Source of the DNA: Hydrocarboniphaga daqingensis
GTDB lineage: Bacteria > Pseudomonadota > Gammaproteobacteria > Nevskiales > Nevskiaceae
Assembly: GCF_900129825.1 (NCBI RefSeq)
Contig: NZ_FQWZ01000005.1
Location: 248,001-312,000 of the forward strand
DNA: 64,000 nt
Direction of reading: 5' to 3'
The position numbers and the translations under genes were made by a program. The notes below the pieces were generated by a model. That model was not told the origin of the DNA, did no database searches, and worked only from the letters and a program-made list of their open reading frames with translations. Shown piece after piece: positions 8,960 through 18,242 of the stretch; the stretch's first letter is position 1, and each line of letters starts with the position of its first letter.

Positions 8960-10056
8960 CCAGCGCCAAAGCCGCACAGCACGCCGTAGTCGCCGGGTAG
9001 CAAGTCCTGCTGGTACTTGTGGAACGCGATCACCGACCCAGCCGAGCTGGTATTGGCGTACTCGTTCAAGATCACCGGAGCCTCACTGGGCTCGGCGTCG
9101 CGGCCGAGCAGCTTGCGGACGATGTATTCGTTCATCGACAGATTGGCTTGATGCAGCCAGAAGCGCCGGATCTGCGTTGGCGCCAGCTGAAGGTCGGCCA
9201 AGTGACCTGCGATCAGCTCCGACACCATCGGCACGACTTCCTTGAACACCTTGCGGCCTTCCTGTCGGAACAACATATCGTTCCACGGCCGCGGCGGCAC
9301 TTCGGCCGGGTTCAGGAAGCCGGCGTTGTTGCGGATGTTGCTCGAAAATTGCGTCTGCAGACGCGTGCCGAGCACTTCGAAGTTGCGCTCGCCGCGAGCG
9401 GTCTGCGTTGGCTCGACGACGATCGCGGTGGCGGCGTCGCCAAAGATGAAATGGCAGTCGCGGTTGCGGAAGTTCAGATGGCCCGAACAGATTTCAGGGC
9501 TGATCACCAGCGCGCGCGTCGCGCTGCCGTTGCGCAGCGCATCGACGGCGGACTGCACACCGAACGCGGCCGACGCGCAGGCGACGTTGATGTCGAATGC
9601 AAAGCCGCCCGCACCGAGCAGGCCCTGGATCTCGACGGCGATCGACGGATACGCGCGCTGCATGTTCGAACAAGCGACCAGCAGGCAGTCGATCTCATGC
9701 CCTTCGCGACGCGCCGCAGCCAAGGCCTGGCGCGCGGCGGCGACGCCCATCTCGGCCATCAGCGACGGCTCTTCGTCGGTACGGGTGCGGATCTGCGGAC
9801 GCATGCGCTGCGTATCGAGCACGCCCTGCTTGTCGACGACGTAGCGCGCCTGGATGCCCGAGGCCTTGACGATGAACTCGCTGCTCGACGGGGCCAGTGC
9901 GGCCACGCTGCCGTCGGCGATCTGCGCGGCATTGGCCGCATTGAACTCGGCGACGTAGGCGTTGTACGAGGCGACCAGTTCGTCGTTGGAAATCGACTGC
10001 GTCGGGGTGAAAAGGCCGGTACCGCTGATGCTGACCGACGTCGGGGCTGAGTTCAT
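8923..10056 (-). CDS. FabH-like beta-ketoacyl-ACP synthase III (PA3286 type)
   Basis: A 377-residue thiolase-fold condensing enzyme, starting at the ATG at 10056 (the frame runs 28 codons further without a better start). The catalytic triad of KAS III enzymes is present: Cys160 in NVACASAAFG, His302 in WLHQANLSMNEY and Asn335 in NEYANTSSA. Length and internal motifs (SSSEFIVKASGI, NFRNRDCHFIFGD) resemble Pseudomonas aeruginosa PA3286, which primes fatty acid synthesis from a medium-chain acyl-CoA, more than housekeeping FabH of about 317 residues. It may therefore shunt acyl-CoAs into fatty acid synthesis. The nearest neighbour upstream is a membrane-anchored hydrolase, 46 bases away. Confidence 0.88.
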   Translation of the reverse strand: MNSAPTSVSISGTGLFTPTQSISNDELVASYNAYVAEFNAANAAQIADGSVAALAPSSSEFIVKASGIQARYVVDKQGVLDTQRMRPQIRTRTDEEPSLMAEMGVAAARQALAAARREGHEIDCLLVACSNMQRAYPSIAVEIQGLLGAGGFAFDINVACASAAFGVQSAVDALRNGSATRALVISPEICSGHLNFRNRDCHFIFGDAATAIVVEPTQTARGERNFEVLGTRLQTQFSSNIRNNAGFLNPAEVPPRPWNDMLFRQEGRKVFKEVVPMVSELIAGHLADLQLAPTQIRRFWLHQANLSMNEYIVRKLLGRDAEPSEAPVILNEYANTSSAGSVIAFHKYQQDLLPGDYGVLCGFGAGYSAGSVVMRRI

Positions 10057-10102
10057 CGCAGATCTGTCCAGAAAGTTGTTGGCAGTGTAGCGGGCCGAGG
10101 CT

Positions 10103-11533
10103 TCACACCGTGGCGTAAGCGCTGGAGCGCCAGCCGGCACGGCTCATCGCCTCTTCCAGCACCTGACGCGGTTCGCGCTGGTCGCGGATCGACAGATGCG
10201 AGCCTTGATACCACGTCACCGGCACGTCCCAATGCTGCGACAGCAGCACCGGGTTGCGCGGCGCCACGATGCGGTCACCGATCGCGGCGACGATATGGCG
10301 GTGCTTGGCTTCCACTTTGCACGGCAGCCGCAACGGCGACACCACCCGCAGGATGTCGTAGTAGCGCTGCTGGTCCAGGCCACGCCAGCTCAGGTAGCGC
10401 TGGTGCATCGCCGGGACGAAGCGCCACAAGCCGCCGGCCAGATCGACAATGGGGATGCCGGCGACGACGAAGTCCAGGCCTTCGGCATACGTCGACAGCA
10501 AGCTGGCGTTATAGCCGCCCAGGCTGATGCCGTAGACACCAATCGCGGGCCGCTCTTCGAGCGTGCGCAGCCAGTGCAGCCAGCGGCGCAGATCCCACAG
10601 CGCCTGCGACTCGGCGTACAGCAGGTCGAGCAGATCACCGTCGAGGAAATGGTCGCCCGTGCGAAGGCCGATCTTGCGCGAGCCGTGCAGCGGCAGCGTC
10701 GGCATCAGCACGTTCAGACCCAAGTGGTGATGCAGGTAGCCCGGCGAGAACAGGCCGAAGTCGGTCCAGGGCTCGCCCATCCGGTAACCGTGGATGCACA
10801 TCAGCCAGGGACGCGGCGCACCGGGGTGGCGCAGCATGTTGGCACTGCAACGGTTGTTGTTTTCGTAGCCCATCCAAGTCTGGGCGCCGGGCAACTCGGG
10901 CGGCAACGTAAAGCCGCTATCGAACGTGACCCGTTCGTAGTCAACGCCAAAGCGTCGCTGACGGACCACCTGCACGCGCTCTGGCGGCGGCGGGTCTTTA
11001 TGGAAGCTTTGCGGGTCCTGCTGCCAGCCGTTGGAATCGAGCAAGGCTTCGAGCTTGACCGCGTCGTCGCACATGCGCTGCGCCAACTCGCCGCTGGGAA
11101 CACTGGCCGAGATCAGGAAGTAGCCCAGCACCGCCTCGTCCAACGCCGCCTTGGCGTCCATCCGCACGTCCAGATGGAGGTCGGCGGCGCCTTCATACAC
11201 CGGTTCGTTGCGCAGCCCTGCCCGACCGGCCACCAGGAACGACCCGGCAAAGAGCAGTGCGGCAACCAAGGCGGCGCCGAATCCATCGGCCAGGATCAAG
11301 GGCACGCTAAGCACCAAGCCGATCACCGAAGCCAAGCTCATGTAGGCCGTTGACCGCGGATCGCCTGGCATCAGCAATAGCGCGACAGCCGAGCCGAGGA
11401 CCAGCGTGCCCGGCACGCCTGCCAGCAACCACCACAGAAATCCCTGGTGCGAGGCCAGCGCATACAGTCCCGCCAGAAGCGGAATCGCCGCCAGCCATTC
11501 CCATTGTCGGGGTGTCGCAATCTGCATCGACAT
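10103..11533 (-). CDS. Membrane-anchored alpha/beta hydrolase
   Basis: A 476-residue protein with about four hydrophobic segments in residues 12-103, then a soluble alpha/beta hydrolase domain. The nucleophile elbow is GISLGGY (Ser337), the oxyanion loop is CIHGYRMG, and likely acid and base residues lie in AIGDRIVAP and YQGSHLS. An esterase, thioesterase or lipase-like role at the membrane is plausible. It precedes the FabH-like gene on the same strand with a 46-base gap, so the two may be co-transcribed and share acyl substrates; that link is inference. The family was recognised from the elbow and not from a close named homologue. Confidence 0.78.
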   Translation of the reverse strand: MSMQIATPRQWEWLAAIPLLAGLYALASHQGFLWWLLAGVPGTLVLGSAVALLLMPGDPRSTAYMSLASVIGLVLSVPLILADGFGAALVAALLFAGSFLVAGRAGLRNEPVYEGAADLHLDVRMDAKAALDEAVLGYFLISASVPSGELAQRMCDDAVKLEALLDSNGWQQDPQSFHKDPPPPERVQVVRQRRFGVDYERVTFDSGFTLPPELPGAQTWMGYENNNRCSANMLRHPGAPRPWLMCIHGYRMGEPWTDFGLFSPGYLHHHLGLNVLMPTLPLHGSRKIGLRTGDHFLDGDLLDLLYAESQALWDLRRWLHWLRTLEERPAIGVYGISLGGYNASLLSTYAEGLDFVVAGIPIVDLAGGLWRFVPAMHQRYLSWRGLDQQRYYDILRVVSPLRLPCKVEAKHRHIVAAIGDRIVAPRNPVLLSQHWDVPVTWYQGSHLSIRDQREPRQVLEEAMSRAGWRSSAYATV

Positions 11534-11580
11534 GAAGCCTCCGCGCGCAGCGGCCGGTTATTGAAAGGGGGAGAAGCGAA

Positions 11581-11877
11581 TCAGGTCATCAGCTGGATCA
11601 GCACCAGCGCGGCCGGCATCAAGCTCAGCACCGCGGCACCCTGCAGCCACCAACGGCTCGGCCGACGGTGGATCATCCGCAGCAGCGCCAACAGAAACAG
11701 CGTGCCGACGACGGCAAAGATCAGCGTGCTGGCAACCAGCGTCGGCAACTGTTTGGGCAGCGACGGACTCATGTCGAGCACGAACGTGTACAGCACGCAG
11801 ACCACGGCCTGAACCAGCGCCATCGTCAGGCTTAGTGCGGCAATCGCACCGTCGGCAATCAACAGCAGGCTTCTCAT
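11581..11877 (-). CDS. Small membrane protein of unknown function
   Basis: A 98-residue, strongly hydrophobic protein with about three transmembrane segments (near 5-30, 48-67 and 77-96) separated by short polar loops, one of them basic (RMIHRRPSRWW). I recognise no family. The start overlaps the stop of the upstream 108-residue gene in an ATGA, so the two are probably translated together. A 47-base gap separates it from the downstream membrane-anchored hydrolase, which could be part of the same transcript. Confidence 0.7.
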   Translation of the reverse strand: MRSLLLIADGAIAALSLTMALVQAVVCVLYTFVLDMSPSLPKQLPTLVASTLIFAVVGTLFLLALLRMIHRRPSRWWLQGAAVLSLMPAALVLIQLMT

Positions 11878-12200
11878 CGTGTCTTGGGGCTCTTGCGCTT
11901 GGCCGCGCTTGCGGCCGGCTTCTGGTGTTGACGACCGAAGCCGCCGATCAGCTTCAAGGCGGGCAGCAGCTCGGAGGCTACTTTGGGCTGTACCGCGGCG
12001 GCCTTGAACAGCAGCTTGGTAAAACCGCGCAGGATCCGGTCGCGTGATTCGAATACGGTGCCGACCAGCGGGATCGAACGATCATTCATCACGGTGACAC
12101 GGTCGCCTGGCTCATCGCCAAAGCGGAAGGCCACCGTCAACTTCACGTCCAGCGGAGGAGCCGGCGGACGCGCCGTGCGCTGAGTGCGTTTGGTTATCAT
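11874..12200 (-). CDS. Hypothetical 108-residue basic protein
   Basis: Unrecognised. The N-terminus is basic and proline-rich (TARPPAPPLDVKL), the middle has a short beta-rich stretch (VKLTVAFRFG, RVTVMND), and the C-terminus is a lysine/alanine-rich basic tail (KPAASAAKRKSPKTR) that could contact nucleic acid or be disordered. No signal peptide or membrane segment. It overlaps the downstream small membrane protein by four bases and is divergent from the alpha/beta hydrolase at 12237, with only 36 bases between start codons. Confidence 0.65.
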   Translation of the reverse strand: MITKRTQRTARPPAPPLDVKLTVAFRFGDEPGDRVTVMNDRSIPLVGTVFESRDRILRGFTKLLFKAAAVQPKVASELLPALKLIGGFGRQHQKPAASAAKRKSPKTR

Positions 12201-12236
12201 GTGGCGCGTTCACCCCTGGCCCTTTCGATCAAGCGC

Positions 12237-12752
12237 ATGACTCCCAAACTGCTGGTGTGCTTTGCCCATGGCAAGGAGAGCGGACCCTGGGGAACCAAGA
12301 TCACCTACCTGGCCGAGGTGGCGCGTCAGCGCGGCTTCGACGTGATGAGTCCCGATTATAGTCACACGATGGACCCACGGCAGCGCTTGGCCGATCTGCT
12401 GGCGCTGGCCCCGCAGGCCGACACGCTGGTGCTGGCCGGCTCGAGCATGGGGGGCTACGTGTCGGCGCAGGCCTGTGCCGCGCTGCGTCCGGCCGCGCTG
12501 TTTCTGATGGCGCCGGCGCTCTACTTCCCCGGCTTCGACGAAGAACCGCAACAGGTGCCTGCGCTGTGCGAGGTCGTGCACGGCTGGGACGACGACATCG
12601 TGCCAGTCGAGCGCGCACTGCGCTTCGCCGAACGCCACCGTGCGGCATTACACTTGCTCGCCTCGGATCACTCGCTCAACGACCGCTTGCCGGAACTGGG
12701 CCAGGTATTCGGCACCCTGCTCGATCGCGCCATGAAGGCCACCACGCCATGA
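12237..12752 (+). CDS. Small alpha/beta hydrolase
   Basis: A 171-residue cytosolic hydrolase, starting at the ATG at 12237. A GTG at 12201 is in frame but would leave no space to the divergent gene. The compact fold has an oxyanion strand LLVCFAHGKESGPWG, nucleophile elbow GSSMGGY, a likely acid in GWDDDIVP and the catalytic His in ASDHSLND. Size and pattern resemble YqiA-like esterases or small thioesterases. Its stop overlaps the start of the DUF3293-like gene (ATGA), so the two form a coupled pair. Substrate unknown. Confidence 0.82.
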   Translation: MTPKLLVCFAHGKESGPWGTKITYLAEVARQRGFDVMSPDYSHTMDPRQRLADLLALAPQADTLVLAGSSMGGYVSAQACAALRPAALFLMAPALYFPGFDEEPQQVPALCEVVHGWDDDIVPVERALRFAERHRAALHLLASDHSLNDRLPELGQVFGTLLDRAMKATTP

Positions 12753-13183
12753 ACGACACCGTCCGCGATCGCTGGGAATCGGTCTACCGCAAGGCCGAAT
12801 ACAAGCTGATGCTCGACGACACCACGCTGACGCTGCGTATCGGCCAGTACGACGCCGATGCCGAACAGCTGATCCAGCGGGCCACCGGACTCAAGCGCGA
12901 GTGGTACATCATCACCCCGTGTAATCCGCGCAGTGAACAGGCCCGCTCGGAACTGAATCTGTACTACTTCAACGAGCTTCGCTACGAAGTCGAGTCGCGC
13001 AGCGGCATCTGGTTCCAGGCGCTGAACTGCGACCCGTCGGGCGAATGGCCCGACGAACCTGGCTTCATGTTGGTTGATGCCGACCGCGTCTGGGTCATGG
13101 ACATGGGCGAGCGTTTTTATCAAAACGCACTGGTCACCGCGCGCGTCGGCGAGGCGCCGCGACTGCTGTGGCTCAACGGCTGA
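12749..13183 (+). CDS. DUF3293-like protein
   Basis: A 144-residue protein. I placed the start at the ATG overlapping the upstream hydrolase stop; the frame is open 61 codons further back but inside that gene. It fits my recollection of the DUF3293 pattern: an ITPCNPRS strand, a Trp/Pro-rich GEWPDEPGF turn and a final RFYQNALV helix. No catalytic motif, signal peptide or membrane segment is evident. The function of the family is unknown. It converges with the thioesterase gene and overlaps it by 11 bases. Confidence 0.75.
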   Translation: MNDTVRDRWESVYRKAEYKLMLDDTTLTLRIGQYDADAEQLIQRATGLKREWYIITPCNPRSEQARSELNLYYFNELRYEVESRSGIWFQALNCDPSGEWPDEPGFMLVDADRVWVMDMGERFYQNALVTARVGEAPRLLWLNG

Positions 13184-13658
13184 CCGGCGTCACCGTCACC
13201 TTGTAGGCCTCAACAAAGGCCGGCGGCATGCGCTTGGGGCGGCCAGTATCCATGTCGACACAAACCCATTGGGTGCGCCCGCGCAACACGGTGCGCCGAT
13301 CCTGCTCGCGGATCACTTGATAGGCGCGCCACATCGTCACGCGCGCATCGGTTTCGGCAATCCAGGTGGCCAGATGCAGCACGTCGTGCTCGAAGGTCGC
13401 CGCCAGATAATCCAGCTCGTGACGGCGCGCAACACAGCCGGCGCCGAGGCGACGGTAGTCGTCGATGCCCAGACCCAAGCTCTGCGAATGGCCCCAAGCC
13501 ACCTGCTCGAGCCATGACAGATAGACGACGTTGTTGGTGTGCTGGAAGAAGTCCAGATGCTCGGGCCCGACGACGACGCGCTGCGTGAACGGCGCATCAA
13601 CATCCCAGGGCAGTGCAAGGACCGGATCGGACGGCGTGGCGGAGGGCATGTCGGTCAT
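13173..13658 (-). CDS. Hotdog-fold acyl-CoA thioesterase (4HBT/YbgC-FadM type)
   Basis: A 161-residue single hotdog-domain protein. The active-site helix region HLDFFQHTNNVVYLSWLEQ matches the 4-hydroxybenzoyl-CoA thioesterase pattern (Asp followed by H-x-N-N-x-x-Y). The ending VDMDTGRPKRMPPAF is typical of this family. It probably hydrolyses an acyl-CoA or acyl-ACP in the cytosol. A second Met at residue 4 could be the real start. It is a single gene, divergent from parA with about 120 bases between them. Confidence 0.88.
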   Translation of the reverse strand: MTDMPSATPSDPVLALPWDVDAPFTQRVVVGPEHLDFFQHTNNVVYLSWLEQVAWGHSQSLGLGIDDYRRLGAGCVARRHELDYLAATFEHDVLHLATWIAETDARVTMWRAYQVIREQDRRTVLRGRTQWVCVDMDTGRPKRMPPAFVEAYKVTVTPVSR

Positions 13659-13777
13659 TCAGCGATTGTTGCATCGCCGCCCGTCATTGTCCCGAGGCGG
13701 CAAGGTTTCTGCGTTACAAAGCAGCGGCGCCGGGCGACAATATCGCCTTCAGGCGTTATCACACAGGACGAAGGCAG

Positions 13778-14548
13778 ATGATCAAGCGGGTCGTGTTCAA
13801 CCAGAAGGGCGGCGTCGGCAAAACCACGATCGTTTGCAACCTGGCGGCCATCGCCGCGTCGCGCGGCTTGCGCACGCTGGTGATCGACCTCGACACGCAA
13901 GGCAACTCGACGCAGTACCTGCTGGGCAATGGCGCGACCAAGCCTGACCGCACGGTCGCCGACTTCTTCGAAGCGACACTGTCGTTTTCACTACAGGCGC
14001 CGCCGTTCGTCAGCTATGCGACCAACTCGCCGTTCGACAACCTCGATGTCGTCGCAGCCGATCCGCGGCTCGAAGAGTTGACCGTCAAGCTCGAAGCCAA
14101 GCAGAAGATCTACAAGTTCCGCGACGCGCTGAAGAAGCTCAAGGGCTACGACGCGATCTTTATCGACACCCCGCCGGCGCTGAACTTCTACGCCCGCTCG
14201 GCGCTGATTGCTGCCGATCGCGTGCTGATCCCGTTCGACTGCGACGAGTTTTCGCGTCAGGCGCTTTATACGCTGATGGACAACATCGACGAACTACGCG
14301 CGGATCACAACGAGGACCTGAGCGTCGAAGGCATCGTCGTCAACCAGTTCCAGCCGCGCTCGCGGATGCCGGCACGCGTCGTCGAAGAACTGAAGGCCGA
14401 GGGCCGGCCGTTGCTCGACCAGACGCTGTCGAGTTCGGTCCGCGTCAAGGAAAGCCACGAGCAGCACAAGCCGATGATCTACCTCGACGCCTCGCACCGC
14501 GTCACCAAGGAATACATCGCGCTGTTCGACGCGATCAGCGCCAGCTGA
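13778..14548 (+). CDS. Orphan ParA/MinD-family ATPase
   Basis: A 256-residue deviant-Walker ATPase, started at the ATG at 13778 because an AAGG ribosome site lies seven bases upstream; the longer frame (to 13613) overlaps the divergent thioesterase gene. Walker A is KGGVGKTT with the signature first lysine, followed by the switch segment DLDTQGNST and Walker B-like FIDTPPAL. Such proteins dimerise on ATP and position chromosomes, plasmids or protein clusters. There is no parB-like gene beside it; the next gene is convergent murI. It is thus a solitary ParA with an unknown cargo. Confidence 0.92.
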   Translation: MIKRVVFNQKGGVGKTTIVCNLAAIAASRGLRTLVIDLDTQGNSTQYLLGNGATKPDRTVADFFEATLSFSLQAPPFVSYATNSPFDNLDVVAADPRLEELTVKLEAKQKIYKFRDALKKLKGYDAIFIDTPPALNFYARSALIAADRVLIPFDCDEFSRQALYTLMDNIDELRADHNEDLSVEGIVVNQFQPRSRMPARVVEELKAEGRPLLDQTLSSSVRVKESHEQHKPMIYLDASHRVTKEYIALFDAISAS

Positions 14549-14580
14549 TTCCACTAGCAGCGCCAGCGGGCTCGGCGGGA

Positions 14581-15348
14581 TCAGCCCCAGAGCCGGTTGA
14601 TGACCGGCTGAACCCGATCCGGGTCTCCGCTACAACGCCATTCGATGGACGGGCTGCCCTCGCCGGCCGCGACCAGCAAACCTTCGCGCTCCAGCAGTCG
14701 CCGGGTCTGCCGCGCAACGGCGGTCCCCGTATCGAGCAAACGGACCTCGGGGCCTGCGATATCGGCGATGGCAGCGCGTAGAAACGGGTAATGCGTGCAG
14801 CCGAGCACCAGCACGTCGGCGCCTTCATCGAGCAGGGGCTGCACATAGCCGCGCAAACGTTGCCGTAGCGCGGCGCTATCGAGATCACCGCGCTCGACAT
14901 GCTCGACCAAGCCCGGACAGGGCTGGGTGATGATGCGAACGTCGCGCGCGTGCTGGGCCAGCAGATGGTGAAACTTGTTGCCGCCCAGCGCAGCGCCGGT
15001 CGCCAGTACACCGACGACGCCGGTGCGGGTCGCAGCGACCGCTGGCTTGACCGCCGGCTCCATGCCGACGAAGGGCAGCGGATAAGTCGCGCGCAACGAC
15101 TCGACGGCTGCGATCGTCGCAGTGTTGCAGGCGACGACGATCAGCTTGGCGCCAGCCGCCATCAACTCCTCGGTAATCGCCGCGCTGCGCGCCTGGATCT
15201 CGGCCTGCGACTTGCCGCCATAGGGGCAGTAGCCGCTATCGGCGTAGTAGATCAGTGACTCGTCGGGCAACAGCGCGCGAATCTCGCGCAACACCGACAA
15301 GCCACCAACGCCGGAGTCGAACACGCCAATCGGGCGCTGCGTGTTCAT
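14581..15348 (-). CDS. murI: Glutamate racemase
   Basis: A 255-residue cytosolic enzyme that interconverts L- and D-glutamate for peptidoglycan synthesis. The two catalytic cysteines sit in VACNTAT and GCTHYPF, and the N-terminal FDSGVGGL loop and [10 protein letters not shown] segment are diagnostic. Length is close to the family average. It ends 32 bases from the convergent parA and starts 25 bases after the sppA stop on the same strand, so it may be co-transcribed with sppA. Confidence 0.97.
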   Translation of the reverse strand: MNTQRPIGVFDSGVGGLSVLREIRALLPDESLIYYADSGYCPYGGKSQAEIQARSAAITEELMAAGAKLIVVACNTATIAAVESLRATYPLPFVGMEPAVKPAVAATRTGVVGVLATGAALGGNKFHHLLAQHARDVRIITQPCPGLVEHVERGDLDSAALRQRLRGYVQPLLDEGADVLVLGCTHYPFLRAAIADIAGPEVRLLDTGTAVARQTRRLLEREGLLVAAGEGSPSIEWRCSGDPDRVQPVINRLWG

Positions 15349-15373
15349 GCCGCTTGGCCCGATGCGCGCCGGC

Positions 15374-17263
15374 TCAGCGCGGCGCGCGGCTGCTCAGCGT
15401 CGGCTCGCAGAAGCACATCGAGTACATGGAGCGGCGGTCGGTCAGCAGCGCCAGCGCGCGGTTGGCGTCGCCTTGCTGCAGCCACTGCCGCAACGGCGAT
15501 TGGACGCTCGATGGCAGCCAAGCCAACGAAATCTGCGCCGAACCGAAGAAACGGCTCAGCATCGACAGCGGCCCGGAAGGCGCCTGCTCAAACGGCTCCA
15601 AACTCCACTCGCCATCGATCAGTCCGGCACGCTGGGCCGCGTCGGCTGCGGCGGCATCGAGCCCGCCGAACTCGTCGACCAGGCCGAGATTCTTCGCGTC
15701 GAGCCCGCTCCAGACGCGGCCGCGCGCCATCTCGTCGACCTTGGCAACGTCAAGCTTGCGGCCGGCGGCGACGCCTTCGATGAAGCGGCGGTAACCGTGG
15801 TCGATCTGCGACTGAATGATCGCCTTGACCTCGTCGGACAGCGCGCGATCCAGCCGGAATGCGCCCGCGAGCGGCGTCGTGCCGACACCATCGGTGTGGA
15901 TGCCCAGCTTTTCGAGCGGCTTTTCCAGCGTCGGGATCAACCCGAAGATGCCGATCGAACCGGTGATCGTCGATTCGTGAGCGTAGATGCGATCGGCATC
16001 CATGCTGACCCAGTAGCCGCCACTGGCGGCCACCGACGACATCGACACAACGACCGGCTTGCCGTCGGCGCGTAACTGTTGCACGCCGCGGCGGATCTGC
16101 TCCGACGCCCAGACACTGCCGCCCGGAGAATCGACTCGCAGCACGACGGCCGCGACCTCATCGTCACGGCGTGCCTCGTCGAGCAGATCGGAGATGGTGT
16201 CGCCCCCCGCCTGTCCGGGTTCGCCGATGCCGTCGACGATCTCGCCCTGCACGGCGATCATCGCCACTTGGCTCTTGTCGCCGTGGGCGTCGCCACTGCG
16301 CTTCTCATGCTCGATGGCACCGAGATAGTCGTGGAAGTGAATCTGGCGGAAGCTGCCGTGCTCGTCGTCTTCACCGACTTTCTCGGCAACCCGCTTGCGG
16401 AACTCGGCGATCGTTTCGAGGCGATTGACCAAACCGGCATCCAGCGCCAGCTTCGCGGTATCGCCTTGATGCACCTTGAGTTGCTCGGTGAAGCTGGCGA
16501 CGTAGCGGTTGGAGAACCCTGCTTCGAGCTTGCGGTGGGCGCTGATCGTCTGATCGTAGTGCGTCCACAGGTCGCCGAGCCATTCGCGGTTGGCGGCCTT
16601 GGCGTCTTCGGACATGTCATTGCGCAAGAACGGCTCGACGGCCGACTTGTACTCGCCGACGCGGAACACGTTGATCTCGATTCCGAGCTTGTCCAGGCCG
16701 TCCTTGAAGTAGTTCTGATAGACGCCGAGGCCTTCGAGCAGGATGCTGCCCATCGGGTCCATCGACACATCATCGGCCTGTGACGCGACGAAGTAGCTGA
16801 TCTGGTCGAACGACGGCCCGTACGCGTAAATCGGCTTATTCGCCGCGCGGAACTTGCGCATCGCATCGCCCAACTCTTCGAGCTGCGGCATGCTGGCCGC
16901 ACTGAGGTTGTCCAGCTTGAGCACGGCCACCGAGATCCGCGCGTCGGTTGCCGCCGCCTCCAGTGCCTGCGTCAGGTCGCGCAAGCGCGTCTGCGACGGC
17001 GGCTCGCCCGAGAACTGCTCGATCAAGCGCTGGCTGGGATCACTGTCGAGCTGGTCGACCAGCGCGCCACTGGGCCACAGCACCAGCGCGACATTGGATT
17101 CGACATGCTGGGCCGGGCCACCGGTGAACGCGGAGTACAGCGAAAACAGCAGCAGGAAAAAGCCGATGATGATGACGCCGCGATACAGGTTGACGATCAG
17201 CGACCACACGCCGCCGAAAAAGCGTCGAATCAGAGATTTCTTCTGCGAAGGATGGTCGCTCAT
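15374..17263 (-). CDS. sppA: Signal peptide peptidase SppA, 67-kDa type
   Basis: A 629-residue inner-membrane serine protease that degrades cleaved signal peptides; start taken at the ATG at 17263 (MSDHPSQK). One N-terminal membrane segment ([17 protein letters not shown]) anchors two tandem SppA domains. The catalytic lysine is in the first domain (EYKSAVEPF) and the nucleophilic serine in the second ([10 protein letters not shown]), the arrangement known from the long E. coli SppA. Length agrees with the 67-kDa class (about 618). It lies between nlpD (79-base gap upstream) and murI. Confidence 0.95.
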   Translation of the reverse strand: MSDHPSQKKSLIRRFFGGVWSLIVNLYRGVIIIGFFLLLFSLYSAFTGGPAQHVESNVALVLWPSGALVDQLDSDPSQRLIEQFSGEPPSQTRLRDLTQALEAAATDARISVAVLKLDNLSAASMPQLEELGDAMRKFRAANKPIYAYGPSFDQISYFVASQADDVSMDPMGSILLEGLGVYQNYFKDGLDKLGIEINVFRVGEYKSAVEPFLRNDMSEDAKAANREWLGDLWTHYDQTISAHRKLEAGFSNRYVASFTEQLKVHQGDTAKLALDAGLVNRLETIAEFRKRVAEKVGEDDEHGSFRQIHFHDYLGAIEHEKRSGDAHGDKSQVAMIAVQGEIVDGIGEPGQAGGDTISDLLDEARRDDEVAAVVLRVDSPGGSVWASEQIRRGVQQLRADGKPVVVSMSSVAASGGYWVSMDADRIYAHESTITGSIGIFGLIPTLEKPLEKLGIHTDGVGTTPLAGAFRLDRALSDEVKAIIQSQIDHGYRRFIEGVAAGRKLDVAKVDEMARGRVWSGLDAKNLGLVDEFGGLDAAAADAAQRAGLIDGEWSLEPFEQAPSGPLSMLSRFFGSAQISLAWLPSSVQSPLRQWLQQGDANRALALLTDRRSMYSMCFCEPTLSSRAPR

Positions 17264-17342
17264 GCGTCCTGTGTCGTTCGAATGCAAAGGGATGCCGCAG
17301 CAGGTTGGACCGAGTATGGCACGCGGGATTCAGCCACCGCCG

Positions 17343-18242
17343 TCAGCGTGACGGCAGGTACGGCACCGGGTTGACCGGTTTACCGCGCTCGCGGATTTCA
17401 AAATGCAGCAAGGGCTTGTTTTCGGGACCATTGCCCATCTCGGCGATCTGCTGGCCGGCGCTGACGGCGTCGCCTTCCTTGACCAGACGTCGCTGGTTGT
17501 AGCCGTAGGCCGATAGGCGCAGGTCGTCGTGTTTGATGATCACCAGCTCGCCATAGCCCTTCAGCGCACTGCCGCTGTAGACCACTTTGCCGCTGTTGGC
17601 GGCCGCCACCGGCTGGCCCAGCGTCCCGGTGAAGTCGAGCCCGCGCGATCCGGCATCCATGTTGAACCCGCGAACGACAGTGCCGTTGACCGGCCAGCGC
17701 CAGCCCGGCTGCCCGCCGCCGCCGGCCGGCGTATCGATGACCGGCGTCGACGCCGCTGAAACGGCAGGAGCCACCGGCGACACAGACGGCGGCGGAAGCG
17801 GCATCGGCGCACCCGCCACCACCGGCATCGGCTGGGTCGACAGCGCGGTCGGCTTGTCGGTGTCATTCAGATCGACGCCCTGCGAGGCGATCTGCCCTTG
17901 TCGCGGCGTCAGCGGCGACGTGGCGCTGAGCCGCAGCACCTGGCCCGGATAGATTCGGTAATCCGGGCCGATGTTGTTCCAGCGCGCCAGATCGCGGTAA
18001 TCGAGCTGGCGACGGAAGGCGATTGAATACAGCGTGTCGCCCTTGCGGACCATGTGGTCGTTGGGTCCGTAGGGACGCGTCGGGATCTCGACTTCGCGCG
18101 CCGGCGCCGGCGCGGGTGGCTCGACGTTTTGCACGGAGACCTCTGGCGTACCGCGGCCCGGCTCCCAAGTCACCAGGCTGGAACAAGCCCCGAGACACAG
18201 CAGCCCGGACAGCGACAAACCGCGTAAGCACGTCCTGATCAT
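17343..18242 (-). CDS. nlpD: NlpD-like lipoprotein, LysM plus degenerate M23 domain
   Basis: A 299-residue envelope lipoprotein. The signal peptide ends in lipobox LGAC. A LysM peptidoglycan-binding domain follows (MVRKGDTLYSIAFR to YRIYPGQVLRL), then a Pro/Ala-rich linker and a LytM/M23 domain. The metal-site positions are degenerate as in E. coli NlpD: SRGLDFTG in place of an H-x-G-x-D pattern, and SAYGYN where an active enzyme would have H-x-H, with only LHFEIR kept. It is therefore predicted to activate an amidase at the septum and not to cut peptidoglycan itself. It overlaps dedA by four bases; rpoS, the usual downstream partner, is absent. Confidence 0.93.
   Translation of the reverse strand: MIRTCLRGLSLSGLLCLGACSSLVTWEPGRGTPEVSVQNVEPPAPAPAREVEIPTRPYGPNDHMVRKGDTLYSIAFRRQLDYRDLARWNNIGPDYRIYPGQVLRLSATSPLTPRQGQIASQGVDLNDTDKPTALSTQPMPVVAGAPMPLPPPSVSPVAPAVSAASTPVIDTPAGGGGQPGWRWPVNGTVVRGFNMDAGSRGLDFTGTLGQPVAAANSGKVVYSGSALKGYGELVIIKHDDLRLSAYGYNQRRLVKEGDAVSAGQQIAEMGNGPENKPLLHFEIRERGKPVNPVPYLPSR

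Noticed and set aside
12201-12236. GTG start for the small alpha/beta hydrolase
   Set aside because: It would leave no space to the divergent start at 12200, and the ATG at 12237 begins at the conserved first strand.
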